The notes under the pieces: generated by a model
Seen by the model: only the letters and a program-made list of their open reading frames with translations
Told to the model about the DNA's origin: nothing
Database searches by the model: none
Position numbers and translations under genes: made by a program
NCBI GenBank assembly: GCA_002746115.1
Contig: NVXL01000007.1
Location: 1 to 64,000, forward strand
DNA from: Alteromonadaceae bacterium
Lineage (GTDB): Bacteria > Pseudomonadota > Gammaproteobacteria > Pseudomonadales > Cellvibrionaceae
Length of the DNA: 64,000 nucleotides
Reading direction: 5' to 3'
In this document: in pieces, positions 1 through 7,748 of the stretch
Layout of the letters: every line of letters begins with the position of its first letter
Position numbering within the stretch: position 1 is the first letter of the stretch

Positions 1-1
1 A

Positions 2-598
2 AAAGAAAGAGTGGGTGTATCGGCCTTAGATTTAATACTCGCGTGTGCCTTAGTTGTGTTTTTGAGCTTGTTACCCTTTGCGCTTGAGTATGCAGCAGGT
101 AAAAGTAATCGAGCCTATGATGCGGCGATTATGCGCTTAGCTTCAGCCGTTTTTTATGAGCGTTATATTGTATATTCTCTTATTATTGCCGCTTCGTCAG
201 TAGCAATAGTGCTGTATATTCACTGGTCCAAGATTGCTCGTTTATTGCTTTGCGCGGTATTGGCTTTGGTGTCGTTTAATTTTATATTAGCGCCGGTTGT
301 CGCCCATGCACAACAACAGCCCTTGCGAGATGCGGCAAACTTTATATTAAGTTCACCCAAACATGCTAATAAGAATATTGTGTATTACAAATTGAATATG
401 CCAAGCTTTAGCGTATACCTGCAGCGCTTGGTCACTAAGGTGGCGCCAAAAGCGGGAGATTTAGTGATTACAAAGATTAGTGCAGTCGATTCTTTAGCGA
501 AGTTAAATACTCGCATCGAGCTGATTTTGTTATTTAGCGAAGGCGGTATTGCCTTGTATCAATTTGGAGCTGACCATGAAGGTGGTACGCGTGAGTAG
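2..598 (+). CDS. C-terminal part of a membrane glycosyltransferase (ArnT/PMT-like), 5' truncated
   Basis: The reading frame is open from the first bases, so the gene starts outside the window; the GTG at 11 is only an internal codon. The visible ~198 residues hold two or three hydrophobic segments (VYSLIIAASSVAIVLYI and LLLCAVLALVSFNFILAPVV) followed by a soluble tail of about 95 residues. This layout fits the C-terminal end of a polyprenyl-phosphate-sugar dependent transferase of the ArnT/GT39/GT83 type, which modifies lipid A or other surface lipids in the inner membrane. That family call is inference, because no catalytic residues lie in this part. The end overlaps the PAP2 gene by 23 bases, so the two are probably co-transcribed and translationally coupled. 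Confidence 0.5.
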   Translation, partial: KERVGVSALDLILACALVVFLSLLPFALEYAAGKSNRAYDAAIMRLASAVFYERYIVYSLIIAASSVAIVLYIHWSKIARLLLCAVLALVSFNFILAPVVAHAQQQPLRDAANFILSSPKHANKNIVYYKLNMPSFSVYLQRLVTKVAPKAGDLVITKISAVDSLAKLNTRIELILLFSEGGIALYQFGADHEGGTRE

Positions 599-1466
599 AC
601 CTGTATTGAGCAAGCGCTTGCTGTTAGGTCACCTGCGTTTATATCTCGCTATGCGTGAGCGGGTTTGGCGACAGAACCGGCAGGATGAGTTTAGATTGCT
701 TATTTTAGCTGGTGTATTTTTTATTTTGGGTGTGCTGGTGTTTTCCGTCGAGGGTTATGTCACCGGGTTTATTCCGGTGCAACGAATTGGCTTGGCCTTG
801 CTGCCTCAAGCGGTTTGGGAGAACATCACTTTTTTTGGCGATGCTCTGGTCGCGATGGTAGTTGTATTGCTATTTAGTTACCGTCACCCCCGTATTGTCA
901 TTGTGGTACTGGCGTCTTTGTTGGTGGGGACTATATGTATTCATGGGCTAAAGGCGCTCCTGCAAGTGTCACGACCCGCTGCGGTTTTTGGTGAGCATGC
1001 GATTACAGTGATAGGGCCCGCGCTGAAATACGGGAGTATGCCCTCGGGGCATACGGCGACGGTGTTTATCCTTGCTTCGCTTTTGTGTCGCTGTACACGT
1101 TTACTGAGCGCAAAAGTGTTAATCTTTACGATGGCTGCTGTAGTCGCCTGCTCGCGTGTTGTGTGTGGCGCGCATTGGCCTGTGGATGTGTTTTTTGGCG
1201 CGAGTGTTGGTTTGGTTGTGGTGTGGGCTTGCTTGCGTTTTACTCAGCGCATTCCTTTGTCCGTTGGCCTTTATGGGGGAATTTGCACGCTACTCGTAGC
1301 CTGTGGTTTGTACCTGTACGGCTTTGATGGCGGTTTTACCTATACGAAGACCACTTCGGAGTTATTAGCCTTTGCGGTATTATTTTATTGGTTTTTTTCT
1401 TGGGTGTTAGAGTTAGGGTTTCGCCCTTTAATTCGTCAGCGTCGTAAATTAAATTTAAGCGTCTGA
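576..1466 (+). CDS. PAP2-family membrane phosphatase
   Basis: This is an integral inner-membrane phosphatase of the PAP2/LpxE type. All three signature motifs are present: KALLQVSRP (KxxxxxxRP), MPSGHTATVF (PSGH) and SRVVCGAHWPVDV (SRxxxxxHxxxD), and at least five hydrophobic segments are visible. Such enzymes remove phosphate from lipid phosphates such as undecaprenyl diphosphate, phosphatidylglycerol phosphate or lipid A; the substrate cannot be read here. I chose the ATG at 576 because GGAG lies about 7 bases upstream; a TTG at 549 would add nine residues. It overlaps the upstream membrane glycosyltransferase, and a capsule-type glycosyltransferase follows, so a role in surface glycolipid or polysaccharide maturation is likely but inferred. 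Confidence 0.85.
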   Translation: MKVVRVSRPVLSKRLLLGHLRLYLAMRERVWRQNRQDEFRLLILAGVFFILGVLVFSVEGYVTGFIPVQRIGLALLPQAVWENITFFGDALVAMVVVLLFSYRHPRIVIVVLASLLVGTICIHGLKALLQVSRPAAVFGEHAITVIGPALKYGSMPSGHTATVFILASLLCRCTRLLSAKVLIFTMAAVVACSRVVCGAHWPVDVFFGASVGLVVVWACLRFTQRIPLSVGLYGGICTLLVACGLYLYGFDGGFTYTKTTSELLAFAVLFYWFFSWVLELGFRPLIRQRRKLNLSV

Positions 1467-1484
1467 CGCTGTCGTTATCTCGTT

Positions 1485-1543
1485 TGAGATGATTATTATC
1501 TGAGGTCATTATTATCAATGGTGCAAGCATGAATGGCACAAGC
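1485..1543 (+). repeat. two adjoining short tandem duplications at a start codon
   Basis: TGAGATGATTATTATC at 1485-1500 is followed directly by TGAGGTCATTATTATC at 1501-1516 (two mismatches). Next, AATGGTGCAAGC (1517-1528), the ATG start codon of the glycosyltransferase (1529), and AATGGCACAAGC (1532-1543) form a second 15-bp-period duplication spanning the start. The ATG at 1518 inside the first copy runs into TGA after four codons, so the start at 1529 stands. This is one of several such duplications in the window. Confidence 0.8.
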
Positions 1544-2362
1544 TTACCCAAAATAGTCTGGATGTACTGGCACAAAGGTAAACCGCCTTTTCTGGTGGAG
1601 CAGTGCGTGAACTCGTGGCGGGTTCGTAATCCTGGTTGGGATGTTCGTTTATTAAATCAAGAAACTTTGTCCGAATATGTTGATGTGTCTGAGTTTGCTG
1701 CGCGTGATGATATGCTCTTGCAAATTGTGACGGATATCGCGAGGATTAAGCTGTTGTTACTGCATGGCGGTGTTTGGGCTGACGCCACGCTTTTTTGCAG
1801 TACGCCTTTGGATGAATGGTTGCCTTCATATATGGATGATCACTTCTTTGCCTTCGCAAGTGAGCGTAAAGACCGCTGGATGACGAATTGGTTTTTGGCG
1901 GGAACGGAGCACAGCGAAACCTTAGACCTTTGGCTGGGGGGGTTATTAAGGTATTGGCGTGGACAGCGTTTTCGTGACGCGCGCAGTGGTTGGCCTAAAA
2001 GAGTGATTCGTAAGTGTATGAGCTTACGAAAGCGTGGGTTTATTAATAACGATTTTTGGTTTTCTAAGTTGATATTAAAGCGCTTACGCTTACATCCGTA
2101 TCCGATTAACATGTATTTGTTTGAAAAGTCTTTACAGACGCAGGTCGCCCTGTCGGAGCGTTGGTTTGCTCGCGAGACTCTATATGATATTCCGGCGGAG
2201 AGTATACAGATGAAATTTGGTATGAATGCTCCGCTGACGCAAGCATCTAGAGCTTATATTGACGATAATCTGACGCCGGTGCATAAGTTAAATTGGCGCC
2301 AAGATCAAGGTGAGGCTCCCGTGGGCTCAAACTTTGAATACTTGCTGGAAGGGCTCGCGTAG
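1529..2362 (+). CDS. capsular polysaccharide synthesis-type glycosyltransferase
   Basis: A soluble 277-residue protein of the Caps_synth/GT32-like family. It opens with PKIVWMYWHKGKPP, has the WxxRNPGW segment typical of these enzymes, and carries the nucleotide-sugar and metal binding region GGVWADATLF near residue 85, where a WxD replaces the usual DxD. Homologues transfer a hexose to a growing capsule or O-antigen chain on the cytoplasmic side. It lies 62 bases after the PAP2 gene on the same strand and ends 17 bases from the convergent hybrid kinase gene, so it is probably the last gene of the polysaccharide operon. Donor and acceptor are unknown. Confidence 0.75.
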   Translation: MNGTSLPKIVWMYWHKGKPPFLVEQCVNSWRVRNPGWDVRLLNQETLSEYVDVSEFAARDDMLLQIVTDIARIKLLLLHGGVWADATLFCSTPLDEWLPSYMDDHFFAFASERKDRWMTNWFLAGTEHSETLDLWLGGLLRYWRGQRFRDARSGWPKRVIRKCMSLRKRGFINNDFWFSKLILKRLRLHPYPINMYLFEKSLQTQVALSERWFARETLYDIPAESIQMKFGMNAPLTQASRAYIDDNLTPVHKLNWRQDQGEAPVGSNFEYLLEGLA

Positions 2363-2379
2363 CATAGTGCTGCGTGTGC

Positions 2380-5300
2380 TTACGCGGTATCGCAGGTTCC
2401 TACCTTCATGTGTAGTAATGCTGCGACTCTAGGTAATAACTCTGCTTTAGATGTTGGTTTTGTTAAGAAGTCGTTCCCTCCGGCAGCAAAGCCATCAGAA
2501 AGAGCATCGGGGGTGGTTTTTGCGGTTAAAAAGAGTATCGGTAATTCGTGCATGGCGTATTTTAGTCTAAGCTTCTGGCAGACTTCGAATCCGCTCATTT
2601 TGGGCATCATGACATCCAGAATTATGAGGTCAAAAGGGTCAGCACCATGAATTTTTTCTAAGGCCGCAGGTCCGCAGTCTGCTTCGTCAATGCTATAGTG
2701 TTGGGTGTTTAAAAGCCCTCTTAATACGATGCGGTTTACGGCATCATCGTCCACCACTAAAATTCTAGCGCCTGGCTGCGTGGGCGATTTGTTTGCTGGC
2801 GTTGCTTTTTCTGGTATCGTCTTTGCTGATGTGGTCGGCGGTAGGTCGATTTGTTCCGGCGTGTGTTGGGTGGTTTTCGGTGGCTGATCTGAGTTGTCGT
2901 CGCTGTGTGTTTGATGTAGATCTACGTGTGACAATACCGCAGTGACAATTTGTTCTTTTGACGCAATTGGCAAATCAAAGGTAAAGCGACTGCCTTTATT
3001 GAGTTGAGATTCTACATGCAGATGGCCGCCGTGTAATTCGATTAGTTTTTTTGTTAATGCTAATCCTAGGCTTGCCCCTTGCTGTTCTTTTGTGTGCACA
3101 TCTTCTTGCTGATCAAAAGCTTGGAAAATGAGCTCTTGATTTTCTGGTGCGATACCAATGCCAGTGTCGGTGATGCTGATGTATATTTTGTTGTCATCAT
3201 CGATCTTATAATTAATGTCTATTTTTCCTTGTTTTGTGTATTTTATAGCATTAGTTAATAAGTTATTTAATATGTGTTGGAAGCGCTCTTTGTCGGCAAT
3301 GACGTGTATGTCTTTATCCTTGATATAATTGTTTATTGTAATAGGTTTGCCGATTACTTGCGAGGCTAGGATCTCAATTGCTTCGTCTGTGATGGTGCCG
3401 AGGTTTACCGGTTGTAATTTCAATTGCATGCTGTTATCACTGATTTTAGAAAAGTCTAAAATGTTGCCAACTAGGGCGGCTAAGCGTCTACCGCTTGCGG
3501 TAATCATATTGGCGTGCATGTAAGATTTTTCGTTACTTCCTCGCAGATCTGCACTTAATATTTCGGATATCCCGATGATACCGTTGAGCGGTGTTAGCAG
3601 CTCGTGAGAGGTATTGGCAAGAAAGTCACTTTTTAAACGGTCAAGGTTTATGAGTTTTTTGTTGATTTTTTCTTGTAGATCTTTTTCATATTGTAGCTTA
3701 TGAGTTTTTTGTCGGTATATCCATAGTAATAATAATGCAAATGCACTTAGGTATAGGGTGTAAGCCCACCAAGTTTTCCATGGGTGGGGGAGCTGTTCAA
3801 GGGTAATGGATTTGCCTTCTTCATTCCAAACATCATTGTTATTGCTCCCTTTTACCCGGAAGGTGTACTTGCCCGCATCTAAGTTGGTGTAAACGGCGGT
3901 ACGTTGTTTACTGCTGACGTAGCGCCAGTCTTTATCAAAGCCTTCAAGTTTATAGGCGTAATGATTTTTAAATGGGTCTTGAAAGTTTAATGCGGAGAAG
4001 CTAAATGAAAACATATTATATTGGTGGTCGAGGGTGATCTTGTCGGTGTTGTTGATTAAGGCTTTTAATAGACCGTTTTTTTGGTAGGGGTATACTGGTT
4101 TTGTATGGACGCCAAATTCGGTTAATACTATATTGGGTGCGTGGGTGTTTTTAATCAATTGATCGACTTTAAATATTTGCATGCCATTAATGCTACCAAA
4201 AGCTAGCTCACCGCGACTGGTGCGTAAAACGGCATTATTATTAGCTGCGCCATTTAGCCACCCAGTATTGTCTTTGTAGTTGGTGATTTTGTAATCAGAA
4301 AAATTAATGGAGGCTAGCCCATTACCTGTACCTACCCAGAGGGTTCCGATTGGGTCTTCGATAACACTTCGTATGTTGTCGTTAGCAAAGCCATCATTTT
4401 TTCGTAGTGTTTTAAATTTTGTTGTGTCGTGTTTATACCAGCTCAAACCCGCGATGGAGCCTATCCACAAACGTTGTTGACTGTCTTCAAATAACGTCGT
4501 TATATGTTTGTCGTGTATGATCTTGTTAATGTCGGTGTCGTCGACGGTTTTAAATTTCCCTGTTTCGCGGTTGAGTAAGTTCAAGCCGTTGTTACTTGCG
4601 ACCCAGAACCTTCCTTTAAAGTCTTCTAGAAATCGTCTAACAAAGTTACCTGATAAAGTGGTGGCGTCATGGAGGTTATTTTTATATTGCGTAAACACTT
4701 GGTTGTGCGGATTGTATCTATAGACGCCGTGATCCTCTGTGCCGATCCAGAGTTCGTTATTGCTATCCTCATAAAGCGCCCAAATGGAGCGTGTTTTTAG
4801 TTCTTGGTAAATCTGTTCACCTAGTGGTTTTCGGTTAAAAGTTTGTGTTTCTGGCTGGTAGAGGTTTAGCCCTGCGGCCCAGCTGCCAACCCAGAGTTGT
4901 TCTTGGCTGTCGATCAATAATGAGGTAATAGCATTGCTACTGATTGAGGTGGGGTTGTTGGCATCATGGGTGTAGTGGGTGAAGGTGTTGGTTTTACGGT
5001 TAAAGTAATTGAGTCCACCTGTATCTGTACCAATCCATAGGTTGTCGTTTTTATCTTCGCTAAAAGACAGAACGGAGTTGTCGTTGAGGCTTTGTTGGTC
5101 GTCGGTGTGGTTGGTATATAGGTTAATGGTCGAGGTGTTTCGGTTGTAATAGTTAGCGCCATTGGGGAAGTTGGCTACCCAGATACCGCCTTGCCTATCT
5201 TCCATTACTGAGCGAATGACGTTTGAGCTGATAGATGTGGGCTTATCTGGGTGGTGCTTGAATCGTACGAAATTGTCCGCTTCGGGGTTATAGATGTTCA

Positions 5301-6345
5301 GGCCGCCTTTGTCGGTGGCGATCCACAATACACCTAAACTGTCTTCGGTTATATCCCATACGCTATTTGCACCGAGACTGTTGGGATCATCCTGCTGATA
5401 AAAGTAGTGTTTGAGGGTATTATTTTCCAAATTGATTCGGAAGAGCCCGCGTGTTAAGGCTGAAACCCAATAATCGCCATTGCTTTGTTGAAAGATACTA
5501 CGAATTTCATTGTCGCCCAATTTTACGAGGCTACCGTTAGCGAAGGTGAGTGGGTTTATTTGGCCTGTCTTCCAATCCATTATATCTATGCCGGTAGCGG
5601 TGCCGATTAGAAGGCGCTGATTGCGGTCGAAATAGCTTGTCCAGGTGCTGGGGTGGCGCAGGTGATTGCGCCTATCATGGAGGGTTTTTTTTTCGTGTTG
5701 GTTCGCGTTTTGTCTGTTTTCTGCCTCAGGACTTGAGGTGTAATATGCAACCTTGTTACGTTCGGGGTTGATGACGGTTAAGCCGTTGAAGCTAGTAGTG
5801 ATAAGTTCACCCGTCGTGGCTAGATTAACGCTAGTGATGAAGTTGTGACTCAGTGTGATATCTGTATTGCCGTTGTCAGTGTGTCGTATAAGGGTATTGT
5901 CGTTGCTGTCATACTCGATTAAGCCATTGTTTGTCGCGAGCCAAAGTGTGTCACCGTCAAATAGCATGTCGTTGATGTTGGTGGCGGTTTGGTTCGGGGT
6001 ACTGGAGCGCGCCATAAGTTGTAGTTCATAACCGTCGAAACGGGCGAGTCCTCCTGCACTACCAAACCAGATAAAACCATGTTTATCTTGGGCGATACCA
6101 CGTATATCGCCTAATGCGATCTCTTGGTTATCATTAATGTGGCGAAAGTGTATCTCTTGAGGTATGAATGCGAACAGGGAGGCACACGGTAGGCTGCTAA
6201 TGAATAGCAGTACCGTAAGGCGAAAGCTGTGTCGCCATTTCTGCTGGCTACGAAACCAGATCAAATCATGCCTCACATGTTTTTTTTGTTCGTCATGAAT
6301 ATATATTAGACTATTTGGCTTATATGCCGCGTGCTTAAACGGCAC
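2380..6345 (-). CDS. hybrid sensor histidine kinase with two-component-regulator propeller
   Basis: A 1321-residue one-protein two-component system. Domains in order: an N-terminal tail and signal/membrane segment (about 43-62); a large periplasmic beta-propeller (about 65-715) with many repeats of the IWFGSAGGL / LWIGTDTGGLNYF type; a Y_Y_Y domain (about 770-840); a transmembrane helix (WWAYTLYLSAFALLLLWIY); HisKA with TSHELLTPLNG; HATPase with NNLLTNAIKYT and DTGIGIAP; a Pro/Thr-rich linker; and a C-terminal receiver from about 1192 (VVDDDAV, phospho-acceptor in LILDVMMP, Lys in LTKP). In Bacteroidetes and marine gammaproteobacteria such propellers sense poly- or oligosaccharides. No AraC-type DNA-binding domain follows the receiver, so the output must go to another protein, perhaps through an Hpt partner. 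The ATG at 6345 leaves about 40 residues before the signal segment, so a later non-ATG start is possible. Confidence 0.85.
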   Translation of the reverse strand: MPFKHAAYKPNSLIYIHDEQKKHVRHDLIWFRSQQKWRHSFRLTVLLFISSLPCASLFAFIPQEIHFRHINDNQEIALGDIRGIAQDKHGFIWFGSAGGLARFDGYELQLMARSSTPNQTATNINDMLFDGDTLWLATNNGLIEYDSNDNTLIRHTDNGNTDITLSHNFITSVNLATTGELITTSFNGLTVINPERNKVAYYTSSPEAENRQNANQHEKKTLHDRRNHLRHPSTWTSYFDRNQRLLIGTATGIDIMDWKTGQINPLTFANGSLVKLGDNEIRSIFQQSNGDYWVSALTRGLFRINLENNTLKHYFYQQDDPNSLGANSVWDITEDSLGVLWIATDKGGLNIYNPEADNFVRFKHHPDKPTSISSNVIRSVMEDRQGGIWVANFPNGANYYNRNTSTINLYTNHTDDQQSLNDNSVLSFSEDKNDNLWIGTDTGGLNYFNRKTNTFTHYTHDANNPTSISSNAITSLLIDSQEQLWVGSWAAGLNLYQPETQTFNRKPLGEQIYQELKTRSIWALYEDSNNELWIGTEDHGVYRYNPHNQVFTQYKNNLHDATTLSGNFVRRFLEDFKGRFWVASNNGLNLLNRETGKFKTVDDTDINKIIHDKHITTLFEDSQQRLWIGSIAGLSWYKHDTTKFKTLRKNDGFANDNIRSVIEDPIGTLWVGTGNGLASINFSDYKITNYKDNTGWLNGAANNNAVLRTSRGELAFGSINGMQIFKVDQLIKNTHAPNIVLTEFGVHTKPVYPYQKNGLLKALINNTDKITLDHQYNMFSFSFSALNFQDPFKNHYAYKLEGFDKDWRYVSSKQRTAVYTNLDAGKYTFRVKGSNNNDVWNEEGKSITLEQLPHPWKTWWAYTLYLSAFALLLLWIYRQKTHKLQYEKDLQEKINKKLINLDRLKSDFLANTSHELLTPLNGIIGISEILSADLRGSNEKSYMHANMITASGRRLAALVGNILDFSKISDNSMQLKLQPVNLGTITDEAIEILASQVIGKPITINNYIKDKDIHVIADKERFQHILNNLLTNAIKYTKQGKIDINYKIDDDNKIYISITDTGIGIAPENQELIFQAFDQQEDVHTKEQQGASLGLALTKKLIELHGGHLHVESQLNKGSRFTFDLPIASKEQIVTAVLSHVDLHQTHSDDNSDQPPKTTQHTPEQIDLPPTTSAKTIPEKATPANKSPTQPGARILVVDDDAVNRIVLRGLLNTQHYSIDEADCGPAALEKIHGADPFDLIILDVMMPKMSGFEVCQKLRLKYAMHELPILFLTAKTTPDALSDGFAAGGNDFLTKPTSKAELLPRVAALLHMKVGTCDTA

Positions 6346-6494
6346 AAGAATTATTGTTTACTCTCTTCGTTGCGCGCAGTTATTTGTAGTTTTGGTGTCT
6401 TATTGAGTTTTAAAATGGCCTTGTATGCAAAAAGACAGTAACCTTTGCGAATAGGCTCCTGTTCTATTAGCCGGTATTTATCAGTGAGGGTGGT

Positions 6495-7601
6495 ATGTCT
6501 AAAAGTCCGTTAGTGAAAAGCGCGTTATTTCTTTGGCGTCATATTCAACATGTTTTTTTATTAGCGGTGTTTTATCTGTCTGCTTGCGGCACCATGGATA
6601 CGATCGACGATCCGGATGCTGGGCGAGTATTTTTGCCTGAAAGTGTGAGTGAGGTGGGGCCTTTACTCTCGGCAGAAGCGCTATCAGATCCTGCTCAAGG
6701 AGACCTTGTTGTCTCTGACCGTGTTTCTGGTGGTGCTTCGGACAGTACTTCGGACAGTGTTATTGGGCATGTGGAGAGCAGCGAGGAACCTGAATTAAAA
6801 AAGCCATTATCCGAAATGGGGCAAGCTAATAAGGTTAAAGTGTCGCCTGCTCAGGCGCAAGGTGAGCCAGCTGAGAGCAAGGTTAGGCTTGGAGCTAGCA
6901 GAGCATATGTGAGCGAAGCTAAAAGCGCCGACAGCGTCGTAGAAGCGGCTGTAGAAGTGGTTAATGTAACTTCAAACGCCAGTTTGTATGGACAGGTTGC
7001 TTTGGTGGGGGTAAAAAACGCCATGCCTATATTATCCGGTATGATCATAACGTTAACCCCAAGTGATGGCCGTACTTTGCCGGTGCTTGCTAGCGGTACA
7101 CGGCATATTGTTGATATGGAGGATAAAACGTATTCACCTGCCTATATGGCCTTAAAAAAAGGGGATCAGGTGAGCTTTGTCAATAAAGATAAAATTAAAC
7201 ACAACGTGTTCTCCTCTTCTGGTAAGAACGCGTTTGATTTAGGTACGTATAGTGCGGGTTTACAACGTAGCGTGACGTTTAAACGTCAGGGTATTGTGAA
7301 AATTTATTGCAATATTCACTCTGAAATGGCCACATTTGTGGCAGTGGATGACAATAGTCTTTCGGTTGTTGCTAATGCAAATGGCGGCTATCGCTTTGAA
7401 TCTGTTCCCGCTGGTACTTACCAGTTGCGAGTGTGGCATTTGCGGGGCGAAATGATGCACTCTGTGAGTTTGATTGCTAAAGAAGATAAGCGCGTAGATT
7501 TAAGTTTTGATGTGAGCCAGTTTAATAGCGTTAAGCACAAAAATAAATTTGGCAAAAAATACGATAAAAACGCAGCGTTATTTGATGATGAGTTTTATTG
7601 A
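6495..7601 (+). CDS. cupredoxin-domain lipoprotein (methylamine-utilization-protein-like)
   Basis: A 368-residue exported protein. A hydrophobic start ends in the lipobox-like YLSAC around residue 34, suggesting lipidation. A Ser/Glu/Ala-rich linker follows (about 40-165), then a carboxypeptidase-regulatory-like/cupredoxin module. Probable copper ligands are His in KHNVFSS (about 234) and Cys, His and Met in YCNIHSEM (about 270-277), a type 1 copper pattern. The tail repeats the fold motif ANGGYRFESVPAGTYQLRVW. Family members are usually annotated 'methylamine utilization protein', but no methylamine dehydrogenase genes are near, so that name should not be read as function. GAGGG precedes the ATG. 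It lies 147 bases before a sensor Ser/Thr kinase on the same strand; a shared redox or copper-related pathway is inferred. Confidence 0.75.
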   Translation: MSKSPLVKSALFLWRHIQHVFLLAVFYLSACGTMDTIDDPDAGRVFLPESVSEVGPLLSAEALSDPAQGDLVVSDRVSGGASDSTSDSVIGHVESSEEPELKKPLSEMGQANKVKVSPAQAQGEPAESKVRLGASRAYVSEAKSADSVVEAAVEVVNVTSNASLYGQVALVGVKNAMPILSGMIITLTPSDGRTLPVLASGTRHIVDMEDKTYSPAYMALKKGDQVSFVNKDKIKHNVFSSSGKNAFDLGTYSAGLQRSVTFKRQGIVKIYCNIHSEMATFVAVDDNSLSVVANANGGYRFESVPAGTYQLRVWHLRGEMMHSVSLIAKEDKRVDLSFDVSQFNSVKHKNKFGKKYDKNAALFDDEFY

Positions 7602-7612
7602 TTGTCTTTAAG

Positions 7613-7644
7613 ACTATGACGGAAGAAAGTTATGACGAAAAATT
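7613..7644 (+). repeat. imperfect ~15-bp tandem duplication
   Basis: CTATGACGGAAGAAAG is followed by TTATGACGAAAAATTG just after the stop of the cupredoxin gene. The copies share about 12 positions. It is the weakest member of the group of boundary duplications seen in this window. Confidence 0.4.
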
Positions 7645-7748
7645 GATGCCGTAGCTTTTTGTTTGAAATTCCCTTACTCAAAAGAAACTCCTATTTTCAA
7701 AATAAACCTTTTTTTAAAGAAAGAACGCTTGGCCTGAGGTGATATGCA

